Shown here piece after piece: positions 12,111-24,803 of a DNA stretch of 64,000 nucleotides. How positions within the stretch are numbered: position 1 is the stretch's first letter; each line of letters starts with the position of its first letter. The stretch is taken from contig NC_133024.1 of the NCBI RefSeq assembly GCF_048771995.1, positions 85,230,501 to 85,294,500 of the forward strand, given 5' to 3'. The position numbers and the translations under genes are program-made. The notes below the pieces were generated by a model, which did not search any database, had not been told where the DNA came from, and saw only the letters and a program-made list of their open reading frames with translations. This stretch comes from Taeniopygia guttata. Lineage: Eukaryota; Chordata; Aves; Passeriformes; Estrildidae.

Positions 12111-13004
12111 GTTTCACAGCTCCTGCAATGCTGTAGTAATGCCCTAAATATTGACATGTAAAACTGCAGGATTATTGCGGTCGTTTCCTGGCCGAGCGCT
12201 ATTGTTTCATGTTAACCAGTGAAACTGCTGTTGTAAAATCTCATCTGTAGCATTAATATACTACACATCACTGCCTACACCTACCTTTTAATCACAATGC
12301 CTGTTTTTGTTAGCTCCTAAGCCACAGCAGTCAGATATTTTGAAATGGAATACATGTTTTATTACAATTATGATTAATTAGTTCATCCCTGTTCCACTGG
12401 TAGGATTTTTAAATATCACAGAAAAAAAAAAAATCAAACAAATACCAAAAACCCTCCAAACCTCTGCAGGATAATCTACACTTGCAAACAACCTGTTCCC
12501 CCCCAACATTTTTCTCAGCATGAACTAAGAACAGTCCTGAAAGGATGAAATAACATAAAATCAAAACTTGTAGAGAGCAGCAGTCTATGTTTGGGCCTGG
12601 CATTAAGGGAGTTGGCTGTGAGGCTCTTTGCACAGAAGGCATTCTCAAGGCAAAAATAAAGACTAGGTAAAAAATTGTGGGAAGCAAAGCAATTATGAAA
12701 AACAAACAAACCTAGAAACGCTGTTGGAAAGAATCAGAGCCAACCTTAGCTTCAGGCATTTTGCTAATGATGGAGCAATATGGTTGTTCTGTTACTACTG
12801 CAGATTACAGGACCAGTGGTTGAAGGGAAAGGTGTCACCAATACATATTTGTCTCATCTTCAAACTGCCCAGCTAAGACAAGTAAAACATTCTGGCATGT
12901 GGTATTCACATACCCTCTGAACAGAGAGAGACTTAGCTATCTCAGGATTTCTCCTGAGAGAAGCAGAGAAGAGAGAATCAAAACAATTCTTACCTCATTT
13001 GCTG
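12111..13004. other. Intergenic flank of the second CpG island
   Basis: The first 200 bp are non-repetitive and conserved-looking. The remainder (12300-13004) is ordinary AT-rich sequence with no gene or named repeat. Confidence 0.5.
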
Positions 13005-13285
13005 TGCCAGTGTTTATGTTCACGTGTTCTGGAGATTGTTTACCCAAGGTGATTGTTTGATTGGTTTCTGGTGATGGTGTTTTGGATTAATTGATCAATT
13101 AGGTCACAGCTGTGTTGGGACTCAGGCAGGGAGTCACGAGTTATCCTAGTTTAGTGATAGTTCTTATTAGTGTAATGCAGTGTAATATAGTTATAGTATA
13201 ATAAAGTAATTAATTAGCCTTCTGAAGTCATTGGAGTTTTGCGCATCATTCTTCCTGCTGCTCAGACACCGTGTTTACTATACCA
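13005..13285 (+). mobile_element. Solo LTR of an avian endogenous retrovirus (fossil)
   Basis: The order of parts fits an LTR: a U3-like segment (GGAGATTGTTTACCCAAGG, TGTGTTGGGACTCAGGCAG), an AT-rich stretch ending in a poly(A) signal (TATAATAAAGTAATTAATTA), then an R/U5-like AGCCTTCTGAAGTCATTGG. It resembles LTRs common in songbird genomes. No internal retroviral sequence lies beside it, so it is a solo LTR; ends are approximate. Confidence 0.65.
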
Positions 13286-14542
13286 GCATGTGGGCCTGTT
13301 CTCATGGCTTTATTTTACGAACCTACTTTACCCCCCAGGAATCATTTCGGAGAGGTGCACTAGTGCCCAGAATAGAGCAGTGTATCAGGCCTATTTTACA
13401 CAAAGTGTTTATTTACTGAAGAGTCTAAAGATCTCTTTGTTTTGTCTTCCTCTTGCTTATTACCAATGGTGGGTGCAACACTCTTAGCTGGTGCAGACCC
13501 TGTGGGCACAGCTGAATGGTGAAGAATCCTCCTCCAGTCATACGTCAGGGTTGCATCTGCCCTTGCAACTGGGAAGAATTCATAAAAATAAGTTTTATTC
13601 TGGCTAATTTGTGCTGAAGCAGTTTAGGACACTGCAGTAGACTTTATTTTAGATGAAAATTGCACATCTGCAGAGATTTCTACGTCATCTCAATAGTGCT
13701 CTGGTATCTCCATTTCAGCAGTACCCTCCATGTGAAATTGCTTGTGTGAAGAGCAAAAATACATTATTGGATTGCCACCTGCAGCCCCATTTTTAATGAA
13801 TCTGAAACTGGGGCTCAATACTCAAAGATATTAAGTAAGAGTATACTATACATATATAGATATAATGTGTACCTTTATTTTGTTGGCCTTTTATTTTCTT
13901 AATCTTCATAGGCTAATACTCACTAATTACAAAACTAATTACAAGTTTTGCCTCTCTGTTTCAAAGAGAAGTTGGAGTCCTTGATCTTGTTTGCTGTTGT
14001 TCTTACAGTTTCTTGATTGTTTCCAGCTGAGCTCGGAGCATTGTTGGACACAGACATTCGTACAGGGTTCTGCCTAAAGCAGTTGCTTGCTACAATATAG
14101 GACAGTCTATTCAAAACAACAGTCACTGTCAGACAACTGGAAGAAACCTCAAACCAACAACAAAACCCTGGGTAGGCATATTGGATCACAAAAATATAAA
14201 GAAGCCTAAAGCTGTGTCTCTTACCTAACTGCCCTATTTCTCCCTATCCAGAGACTTGGATTCTCTTGACAGTGACCCAGCAGATGCACTCCCTGCTGAC
14301 TGCAGGACTTTGCAAGGCCCCTTGCTGACCTGTTTACAAGCTGCATAGGAGGAGAGTTCTTACCCTCTGAAATGTTCATTTTCTGCTGTGAACTCTAGGA
14401 AGGGGAAGGATTTTGCTCTTATGAGGCCAGTTACCTCTAGTTCTTTTCCCTTTTTCTGCCTGGAGCTAGTATTTTCCTCCTCCTCACAATCTTTTGAGAT
14501 CTCAGTTGTATGGGAGCCCACATATTTTACTTCCTGCCAAGA

Positions 14543-14573
<31 letters not shown>

Positions 14574-17112
14574 TCCTTTTTTTTTTTCTTTTTTTTTTTT
14601 TGTGGGTATTGTGATCAGCGATTTAATGGATGCCATTCACAACATTCAAACAGGCTTACATATTCTCTTCTCTCTGCACAGAGGCAAGGAATTATTGCTA
14701 GGGTTCTTTCTCTCTAAAGCCATAGGAGAGCTCAGCTTCTCCATGGTAGAAACTAGTCAGTGTATTTGTTCTGTCTCTCGGGGTTCCTGAATAACGGTGA
14801 ATACCAAACAAATTACAGATTCTGTTGCTACTTGCAGTTAACAGGCAGAAAAGATCCTGAGGTACTTTGGAAGACAGAGCTGTACTCTGGTGTACTTTTT
14901 CATGTTATGGCTTGTGTTATTTTTAAGAATGTAAATATTTAAATATAGTATTGGCGTCAGTGAAGTGGATGTAGTGGATTTAGTGAATGCTTATCCAGAA
15001 GATGCAATTTGAACCAGAAGTGAAGGATTGAATTAATTTATCCTAATTTAGATATCCACAGCTGAGCAAATCTTGAATGTACCTGACTATACAGACTCTA
15101 GGTGTCAAGCTCATATGTAAATGTCTGGGGTTTGGAATGTTTGATATTAGCTAAGATGAATGTTAGTCACAAAAGTCAGTCTTTCATATTCTTCTCACTT
15201 CTCTGCCATGCATCACAGTCTTCTTAACACTTTATCCTTTGGCTGTTCTGAGGTACAGGGAAACTGACAGCTTGTGAGAAAACAGCCTCTTGAATGGATC
15301 TGGCCTATGCTGGCTCTCAGCCCAGTGTGGAGTCCCAGAGAGAGTCAGAATTGCCACAACACTAAAGGAAGGGATAAACAAGTAGAATGTGGATAGTAAA
15401 ATGGGAAAAAAGAGGACAGCATGTCAGCAAGGATGAAATGGCGTGAGTGTTACAACCATGCCAGTAGTAGAAAAGAAAAAAAATCTGTGCTGAGGCTAGA
15501 GGTATGAAAATGTCCGGAGGATGATTGTGAGCCAAAGGAGGAAACTGGTCAATCCAGATTTGGGCTTTTTTTTGTTTGGTTAAGTTGCATGTAGACAGAG
15601 GTCTCTGCAGCATTTTTGGAGAGAATTTAAATTGCTTCATATTATGACATAGAGCAAATTTTACTGTCATTGAGGGAACATTGAAATGCTTCCCTTTTTG
15701 CAAGATCCCTGTCCTATTTTCATTGTATGCAAATTTGCCAGAAGAGAAACCAGGACTGAGGTGCCAGGTGGGGTCTAAATGTTATGATAGAGAAGGTTTT
15801 GAGAAGTTCCAGTGAATCGAATAATCCTAGAGATGCGTGGTCCAATCACACTCCTGAATTCCAGGCAGTTCTGTGAGGCCGTGAGCTGTACAAATGATAC
15901 AGCTGTGATGTACAGGAATGGGTCTAAACCAGCTTGCAGCAGATTTTCTGTTTAAAAATGCTGAATATTGGCTGTCACTGTTCTCCCAGAATGCAAACTC
16001 TTCAGACATGAAACTAAGTGAAATTCAGCTTGGAGCTTCATTCTTTTATTAGAGACCTAAGACTAAAAGGAAGACTATGAAAAATGTTTCCACTCATGAC
16101 TGTGATGAATTCCTCTGATTTACATATTAATAAAGAATGCCATGAATTAGCAAAACTCTTTTTTTCCTACTGCACTGTTGTAGCAGAACAGAGGATGTGA
16201 GTGTAGTAAGGAGTAAATGCTAATTTTTCCATGCTCAATTAGAGTTAAAAATTATTTTTCAAAAATGCCGAGCATCTAGAACTCCAGCTGATTTTAAACG
16301 TGAAAAATTGGGGATTAAAAGTAGTATCTCCAATCACAGCCAAGGACAAGTTAGTTTGGCTGGTTATGCTGATTGCCTGCCCGAGAAAGGCATAGCACAA
16401 ATTATTTCCTGTGACGTTCATAGCTTATTAAAGATTTATCTATGTTTTGCAGTCCTAACTCAAATCACCATGTAAAAACGCTATAAATGGGAGCAGCAAA
16501 TGTTTGAAATCAAGCTTGGTCTTTCTGAACTCGGGATTCAGAAAATCAATGAACTGTAAAGAAAAAAATAGATCATTTTACATGTGGACCCTAAAACAGC
16601 TGCAAAATGGTAACCTTCTGAACAAACCATTCTGTGGTCATTTTCCACATAAATAAATTAGTAGAAAATTTGCAAGCAATGCACAGATTGTCTAGTTCTC
16701 TTACCTGAATGTAGCTTGGATAGGCAACTGCTAATGCATCAAGTGTGTGCAATGCTTTCAAGGGAAGACCAAAAAAATCATCCCAAAGACTGGGATCACT
16801 CTGGGTGATCCAAGACATTTTTTTTCCTTAAATGAGAAACAAAATAAGGCAAAAGCAACAGACCAGCAAGTCAGACTTCCTATTGCTGAGACAGAAAAGA
16901 GTTTCCAAGAGAATGCTGTGTGGCACATACTTGCACAGCATAAGCCTGCCCAAAACCCCTGTTTTAAAAGTATCAGTGCTTAGCTCACAGTATTCTGGTT
17001 CTCAGAGCCTAGAAAAAATGTGTGTCCCCAGCTGACCCCTGATTCTTACACATACATCTGGCCTTCCACACACTGGACATTTCCTGAGGTATTTCAGAAC
17101 AAGTTCATAAAA
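13286..17112. other. Intergenic; conserved-looking block at 16090-16560
   Basis: Holds the poly(T) tract at 14546-14601. A non-repetitive AT-rich block at 16090-16560 has homeodomain-like TAAT words, CCAATCA (16330-16336) and a CRE-like TGACGT (16411-16416). No gene is seen. Confidence 0.5.
14546..14601. repeat. Long poly(T) tract
   Basis: About 55 bp of nearly pure T, broken only by CC and C. Open frames reading through it give runs of Phe and are artefacts. Confidence 0.97.
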
Positions 17113-17456
17113 TCATCATAGAATGGCCTGGGTTTGAAGGGACCTTAAAGATAATCTAGTACCAACCCCCTTGCCATGGGCAGGAACATCTTCCACTAGA
17201 CCAGGTTACTCAGCCCCTCATCTAACTGGTCTTGAGCGCTCCCAGGAATGGGACATCTACAGCTTTTCTGGACAACCTGTCCCAATGCCTCACCACCCCC
17301 ACAGTAAAGAATTTATTCCTACTATTTCATCTAAACCTATTCTCTTTCAGTTTGAAGTCGTTCCCCCTTGTTCTGTCACTACATGCCCCTAAAAATAGTC
17401 TCTGTCTGTCTTTTTGTATTCTCCCTTGAGGTACCATAAGGCCACAATTGGGTCAC
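17113..17456 (-). mobile_element. CR1 LINE 3' end
   Basis: Begins with the typical reverse-complement terminus ATCATAGAATGGCCTGGGTT and GAAGGGACCTTAAAGAT, then CCATGGGCAGGAACATCTTC and the 3' UTR up to the CTTGTTCTGTCACTACATGC region. 5'-truncated. Confidence 0.94.
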
Positions 17457-18744
17457 CCAATTAGGTCTTTGTGCTGGATTTTCACAAATTGCCCTGTTGG
17501 GCTGAGAGGAAATTGATACTTTTGCCTGTAGGGCTATGATGGTGCTGGTTTATATATGAGTGAAATCTCATCTTGTTTCCATGCTCCTCTTTCCTTTTCC
17601 CCTTTCCCCATGTGCAGGCCCTTGCACACATAAAAAGGAGATGGTGTGAGGAGATGTGGAATGTGCCACTTCCAGGACACATTATGGGAGCTGTGAGGTG
17701 GGCAGTGGAGTACGTGTTGTATCTTGGTGGGGGCACACCAGATGAGGTCTCCGAAAGCTGCATCCCATCTTGGGATCCCTGGTGGAAGAGACTGCCTTGC
17801 TCCTGAAGCTGTCCTCCAGCTCAGGGCCTGGGCTTAAAGCCAAACTTTATCTTAAGTAGGCTGAAGCATATGTGAGCCTAATTTTTTCCGAGGGGAACCC
17901 TTCTTTCTTATGTGAATGCAGCAAGTGGTAAATGCAGGCAGGATGCTCTACCCTAGGTATGAGAAGATCATGTGGTTTCCCATTTCTCTGCCACTGTGCC
18001 TCAGCTGAGCACTGTGTGCAAGGAATCTCCACTGGTTGGATGTAAAACTGGAAGCACAGAGAAATGATAAGGAACAATGCAAGCAGATTCAAAAGGGATT
18101 TGGATCATTTAGTTGATGAGCCAGCAGATGGCAAATGCTGCTTGGTGTAGAAAATGAAAAGTAATTAGTCGGGGAACAAAGAGCAAATGCAGGGAATGGG
18201 TGTTACATTCAACACACTGATCAGAGAGAGAAAGGGGTTACTGTGGAAAAAAAAGCACATAGGAAATGTCACTTCAGTGCACAGCTGCAATAAAAAAGGC
18301 AAACAAGGCACTAGACCGATGGAACAGTGAGCTATAACACACCACCAAAGAGGCAATACAGTCCCCTGGAAAATGGTTATTAGGCCCCAGGCTACAGCAT
18401 AGAGCATGGGTCACTGTCTCAGGAAGGTTATGTTTGGAGAAAGGTGCATTATAAAGCAACTAAACTCTTAATGGTTTCAATGATTTCAGTTTTGAGGCAA
18501 AGTTAGGAGGCTCATTCTGAGGGGTCAAAGAGACCTTAAAGAGATTTTAAATTTACAGTAATGATAAGTACAGATACCAGAAAATACTTGTAGTAATACA
18601 AGATTATAAAAATTAAGGAAGTGGTACTGAGTAGAGAGAAGAAACTTCACAAACTGCTGCACAAGAAAAGTACAGTTACCTTCCAACTCCATGGAGTTGG
18701 TTATAGTGAACTACAGCTTCAGGAACACATAACTCAGTCAAGTG

Positions 18745-18774
18745 AATGATGCACAATTAGAGGTGTGCATCATT
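18745..18774. repeat. Perfect 11-bp inverted repeat (hairpin)
   Basis: AATGATGCACA and TGTGCATCATT flank an 8-base loop. GATGCACAAT also recurs directly 29 bp downstream of its first copy. Confidence 0.85.
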
Positions 18775-20129
18775 GTGATGCACAATTTTTACATGGAGGT
18801 GTCCTGTGGTACAAGTAGGAGGACAAGTAAAGACAGATAAAAGTAGGAAAATCATTTGAGGGAAGAATCCCTCTCCAGGGTTTCAGGGTTTGTTTTTATT
18901 TGGATTCTGTTTGTGCAGATTCCTAAGCTTTACTTACCTGCCTACTAATAGAACGAACAACCTTTGCACATGAGCCATACTGAATGTGGATTCCCCCAAA
19001 CCACATTCAAAGAGGAGAAAAAAGGGTAAGGGGAAGGTAAATGTTGCCCTGTCTTCCTTCAGGTCTAGTTAAGATAGAGATTATTGGGCTGCTACTTGTG
19101 AAAAGCTGGGACAGCAACAGGCTGAATTTGAGGCCAACAGGTAGTTTACCAGGCTAGGGAAGGAGGGAAAAAAATGGAAGCAGGTATACCTGCAAAAGGG
19201 GATGTAAACACTAAAACTGCAATTAAATAGGTTTCAGGTGCCTATGCCTGTCCAGGAAACTATCTGTGCCTAGAAAAATAGTGCATGGTTGGGCAGGCAT
19301 TAGAGAGGCACTTGAAGTAAATTTACTGACCTGTGCTGTGGTGTAAATACAGAACTGCTGCCACTGCAGCAGGAGTTGGATGGAGCATGTATATCCTGCT
19401 GAGTCCTGAGGTCCTGAAGCTGGTAGACATGGTTTGAGCATACAGATTAACTGCATGGACATTGACGGGAAGCCTGGACTTCGTCCATTTAGCACCATGG
19501 GCAGAGAAGAGAGTATTTGTGGTAATGGGCAGGAAATTAGAGGTTCATTCACACAAGCCTCCCAACAGAGAGCTTGCTACTGGATTAAGCACAGGTCCTG
19601 ATCAAGTTTTGCCTCTTCTGTAAGAGGGAATGCAAGACAGTGAAAAGGAGCTGGCAAGACTGAGCTTGTCTCTGGGGTGAGATGAGGGTGGTAGCGAATG
19701 CTGTCGCTCCATGTCTGCAAGGCTGCGGCTCCACAGTTGTAACCACACTCTGATAAAGGAAATTGAGATAAAAACACCTTGTGCTGATTAACTGCAGGTG
19801 GTGCCATGGCTGTATCAAGGCTGTATCATGGCTGTGAAAAAAGGAGGGTTTGAATTTGCTGACATTATTGCAGCTACACAAAGATATTCAGTGCCTCTAA
19901 AGCTTATATGGAAGTGGGAAGATAGAAATTGTGTAGTTCATGCAGACCGAATTGCTGGCCTAAAGAGAACAACATCAACTTCTTGCAAAGACAGAAGGAC
20001 CTCTGAGAAAGATGTGGGAAAATCTACCCTTATAGAAACCTAATTTCAATTCTCCTTTAGTCAGGTACTGGCTTAAATTCTGAAAGCCTGTCTTTTTACT
20101 TTTTCCAAAGTTTAGCATAATTGTTCTGA

Positions 20130-20450
20130 CTGGATATTCCTGTGATCCATATAGCCATCTAATCCTTCTTTGAATCCTGCACAGTTCTTGACCTCAGTGC
20201 TTCCTGTGGTGATATCTTCCACTGTCCAATTACACATTATGTGAAAGAGAATTTCATTTGGTTGGCTTTGAATGCATGAGGTCTTCATTTCATTGAATGT
20301 TCCTTTATTCTTGTGTTATGCAGCAAGTTAGAGAAAAATGTCAGCTATTTCTTCTCTAGAATATTTGGTGTTTTATCTTACTGCGTGCCTTCCTATCTGC
20401 CTCTTTTCTGAGATAAACAAATCTCATTCCTTTCAATCTCTTCTGGTGAT
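20130..20450 (-). mobile_element. Ancient CR1-clade LINE 3' UTR relic
   Basis: Words such as CATCTAATCCTTCTTTGAAT, TGATATCTTCCACTGTCC, CACATTATGTGAAAGAGA and CCTTTATTCTTGTGTTATG match, by recollection, a CR1-clade family common in turtles and crocodilians rather than the young avian CR1. The layout parallels the reverse complement of CR1 3' UTRs, hence the minus-strand call. It is highly diverged and predates birds. Confidence 0.65.
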
Positions 20451-20679
20451 AGTCTCTGCCTCTACCTTTACACCCTCTGACCTCCAACTCGTTAGTTCTT
20501 ATTCTTACTCTCTGATCTCTGTTTGTCTCTGCAGGATCTTCTCTGCTTGGGGAGGGGCATGGACAGTATGCCAGAGGAGAATTCAGTGGTGACTGAGTAG
20601 CTGAATATCATGTTAGCTGTGTGGGTTGCAGCTGTACCCTGGTCAGATATCTTGGTTAAGCTGTCTGTACTGTTTTTTA

Positions 20680-20830
20680 GGAATTTGGTGCTGAGCTCAG
20701 CACCTCAGACCTTAATTACTGTAATCAGCTCCTCTCTGGCATCTCTAACATTCATGCTGTCTCATTTCATTTGGCAGATATCTTGCCACCCAGGAAGACT
20801 GCATTATCTGATAACCTGACCTTATCTCCC
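20680..20830 (+). mobile_element. Possible L2-like LINE ORF2 relic
   Basis: A short frame reads DLNYCNQLLSGISN, resembling the LDYCNALLSGLP motif near the end of L2-type LINE ORF2. The match is short and the flanks are unrecognisable. Its orientation is opposite to the adjacent ancient CR1 relic. Confidence 0.35.
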
Positions 20831-23800
20831 TTTCCTAGACCCTTTTTTCTACCACTTCAAGAAGAAGGATCTTACCCTTAATTGAAAAAGCCTTTTCAAT
20901 ACTTCCTTTTACTATCTGTCTGTTTTTATGCCATCCTTAAGCTATTTATGACTTTCTTTTCATGTATTAATTGATTTGATATGCATTGCCCACACTGTCC
21001 ATGCTGTCTCCATAGTAAGAGCTTTTCCATGCCAATCTAAGGATTTCCTATTATTACCTCTTTGTAGTCATTCAGAACATCCTAAAAGTCTAGTTTTCTG
21101 CAAATGTGTCCCAGATGCAGTGAAGGGTAGTAAGGCAGGATTATATGGAATTCCATGTTGTGCCTGGAAGATGTACCCAGATCTGAATGCACAAGCAGCA
21201 CAATGAAGGTGGAGCTCCTCTTGATATTTAGCAGGAGGTGTATCCCTTACAACCCACTCAGCCCAGGTTGGTACATGGAGTAGTAGCTGTATTAAAGCAA
21301 ATTTGTGTCTTCCATGTCAAAAGAACCACAACTACTTCACCACCTGTTTGACTATATGTGCTAAATGTTCTGGTATTGAGGTACTCATTTGCTGGCTGTG
21401 CTTTCTTGCTTGTGAGAGTTGCTCCTTGGAAAATCACAGATGATTCATTCAGCATTAGACAGTGATCTCCAGGGCTGTCAGGGGCACCAGGCACTAAACT
21501 GCATCTCAGTTAAATAGCTTATCTTCCTGTCCTGTTATGACAGTGCAGAAAGCTTTCTTAGAGTTCTGGTGTTAAAGGTTCCTCTCCTGTGCAGCTCTTG
21601 TGGGCCATGGTTTTTGTATGGGGGCCCTGTCTGTCTTTTGCAACTAAAACTCCAAACATTCTGGAAGCAGAAAAAGGAATTGACTTTCAGGTGTTTCTTA
21701 TTTTTTGAGCCTACTTCACACTACAGTGCTATTTTGTTGTGTTGGCTAGATAAACCAAGGTGTCTTTCATATTAATACATAATTTTGGAAATTAATAAAT
21801 TCTCACAGGTAGGAAGTTGTGAGTGAATTGGAAGTTCACTGAATGATGTTCAGGAGTAATCTGAAGAGTATTATCTGGGAAAATGCTGCTGAGGGGGTTC
21901 AGTGCTGAGGTTGGGATACTTTGTGCTGAAATCTACAAAGCTTTTGTTTCTGCGATCTTGCTCAAAAAAGAGCTGTAGTGGAATTAGGATCTATCCAGGT
22001 TATTTTAGGGAGGGCTACTAGGATGGTGGACAATTTACTACTTAAAATTAGGAAGACACCTGTTAGTGCAACCTTTTTCTTACTTTAATAATACTTTCAT
22101 TAATGCAATGTAATCCATATGTCATCTCTTCATTACAAGCTAGTTGTGCCTGACCCACATGTTTTAAATTGGCACTGGTAAGGCAAATGGAAAGGTGAAT
22201 AGAACAGCTGAACTGAAGAAGCAAACCCAGGTGGGTCACTTCTGTTTCTTTAGTGTAAAATTTTCAGAAAGCATGCATGATAAACGTATAATCAAAAGAG
22301 AATTTTGGATTGCTTTCAGCGTTCCAACTGCCTTCTGTCATCTCAAAGCACCTATTCATGCTTTTACAGGAGCTTTATGAAAGCATGTGAAGTGGCTATC
22401 AAATTACCCCTGTCTTATGCTTGGAAACAGACAGGACAGCTTTATCCTCTTCTTGTGGTTTTGTCTGGATGATGATGATGATTTTTGTGAGCCTGATCTA
22501 AAGCAGCCAATACAAAATAAATTGTCGTGTATACCTCATTTACAGTGTTTAAGCTTAAATCCTCACTCTTGCAGTGTTTTAACTCAAATAACTTCATACA
22601 CAGCAAAGAATACCTTGTTTTGATTAGAAACTATTAGCTCAAGGTAGTTAGAGGATCTAAGCTTAGATATTTAAATCCCTTCCCAGTCAAAATATATGTT
22701 CTGATGAAACAAGAACAAATGATGTCTGCCTTATCTAAACCTGTTTTTAAGCTTTTAGTCCATTCAGCCTCATGAAGAGAGCTATAAAAAAATTCACTGA
22801 ATCCAGACTGACCAGGTTGTCTTCACTTGCAGAAGCAGACACCCTATTTACATTTTATATCCTTGCAGTTTAAGGAACTTTTATCAATCTTAGCTTCCTC
22901 TTTCTTTTTTTTTTTTTCTTCTGGTTCATCAGTGAGTTTAGGATACCACTAAGTAATATTCTCTTAATCATATTAAAGGACCATTAAGCGTAGTTAATTT
23001 TTTCCTACTAGCTGCTGCTAGTGTTTGACGTGCAAGAATGACATAAAGATGGATCACACTTGGTGTGGTGGAACAGGTCACACAGGCCCTTGGCAGAGGG
23101 TGTATTGTGGCTGGTGTTGGGACTGTGGACCCTGTCTTGGGAGTGTGAGTTTCTGCTGATTTGATTTTCTGTGCTCATTTTTCGAACACCAGTATTATAA
23201 ATGGGTACTTGATCCCAATGGGGAGCTTGGAGTGGGGTCTCTTCCTGAGAGAGGGCTTGTTCATGATAAGGCATACCAAAAAACCTGCTGTATTGGCTTG
23301 CAAAGAAAACCCTATAACAAAAAATCAAAACCTCCCACCTGGAACTGTGGCCTGGTTCACTCGTTTCCTAAGAGCTTTGCTTGGTACGCTGAGGAACACC
23401 TGTAGCAATGTACTTTTTTTAATCCAGCTGGATGGAAGGTCTTGTCTGGGGCTCTGCATCAGGTACTGATAATTTAGAAGGGACTGGAGATTAATGCCCT
23501 GTTTAGGCACTACTGTCTGCCTGGATTCAGAGCCTCTTCCTCAAGTGAAGGTTCATCTAAGTCATCCAGATCCCAGGAACCTGAAAGGATGTGTCTTCTA
23601 ACAAAGCCTAAACCATTAAGTAGACATGGCTACAAAAGCTTGGTTTTGGTACTTTTTGAGAAATGTGACAGCAGTGAGAGGGCTGGGCAACATCTCTCTG
23701 GGAAATCTTTTAAAGATGGGTATGCTTTCCCTAGTGGCTTTCCAAAATGGATATAATCCTTGTGCTTAGTGTTGATTCTCCTGTGTACCTGCAAGGATTT

Positions 23801-24750
23801 GTAAATCATAAGCAGTCCATAGCACTGTGTCACTAATATTTTTTTTTTCCTAGGGAGCAGGAAAAAAAAAGAAAAGGAAAAGAAAAATTAGTGTCTATAG
23901 GACTGTCTTCCCCATTATTTTAAACTGCATGTAGGCATATGTGCTCTCAAGTCACAGATCTTGATATACATAACCTTAGCTTATTACAGCTGATTTGTAA
24001 CACTGGTGTTTGAAAAATGACTACAGACTATCAAATCAGTTAAAATTCACACTTGTCAGGAGTTGCATAATGGTCCTAGAAGATGCTGTAACAGTGCATC
24101 TCTACTGATTTGTAATTCCTCATAGGATGGGAGATTTCAAGCTAATAATCCCTATCCAGGCAGTTCAGTGGCCTGGCTTTCATGTTAAGGAACATTAAGA
24201 TGTGCTGCTGGTTCCTACTTTTAAATTAAAGAAAAGTAAGAATCGTGTTATTGTGAATGTGAGCTTGATGCAAATGTGGAAGTATGATGACTGGGCCTTC
24301 ATTTCTGCTGGACTTGTTGCAATGTTTCCTTTTGTGTTTTGTCTTGTGGATTTGCATGTTCAGTGAACAAGATCAGAGACTAATTTATTTCAGAATAGCA
24401 AATGCTACTGTCTATGTATACATTCCTCAAATTAGGAACAGAAATTCCCCTAAAATGCAAAGTGTTCTCCTGTTTTTTCCCCTTTCAGAACACATAGCCC
24501 ATCTTCAGGTTTTGAATTTTCTTTTTTTAAATTTTTTTCCGTATGACTTTGCAGTTAGCTTTGATACCATTCAAGGTGAAACACTGGGGCAGAATTTTTA
24601 GCAAAAAAGAGTTGAAGAGCTGCGGTAAATTTTTCATTGCTCTGTGTCTTTAAATCAAGACTAGGTGCCTTAATAAATGGTTAGGCTTCTCTTCATCAAG
24701 TTATTAGCCTTTCATAAAGGAATCCCTTGATGAAATGTTATGGCCTGTGT

Positions 24751-24803
24751 TTTCCTAGAAAGTAAGACTAGATCATTGTAATGGGCCCTCCAGGTCTTTA
24801 GCT
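24751..24803 (+). mobile_element. Ancient CR1-clade 3' terminus
   Basis: AAGTAAGACTAGATCATTG followed by TAATGGGCCCTCCAGGTC matches the widespread amniote CR1 tail (GTCAGACTAGATGATC, AATGGTCCCTTCTGGCCT). Only the terminus is recognisable. Confidence 0.6.

Noticed and set aside
11776-12161. Five overlapping 70-120-codon frames on both strands in the second CpG island
   Set aside because: Same composition effect; no frame is favoured and none contains a recognisable motif.
14388-14790. Frames of about 100 codons with poly-Phe runs
   Set aside because: They read through the poly(T) tract and are low-complexity artefacts.
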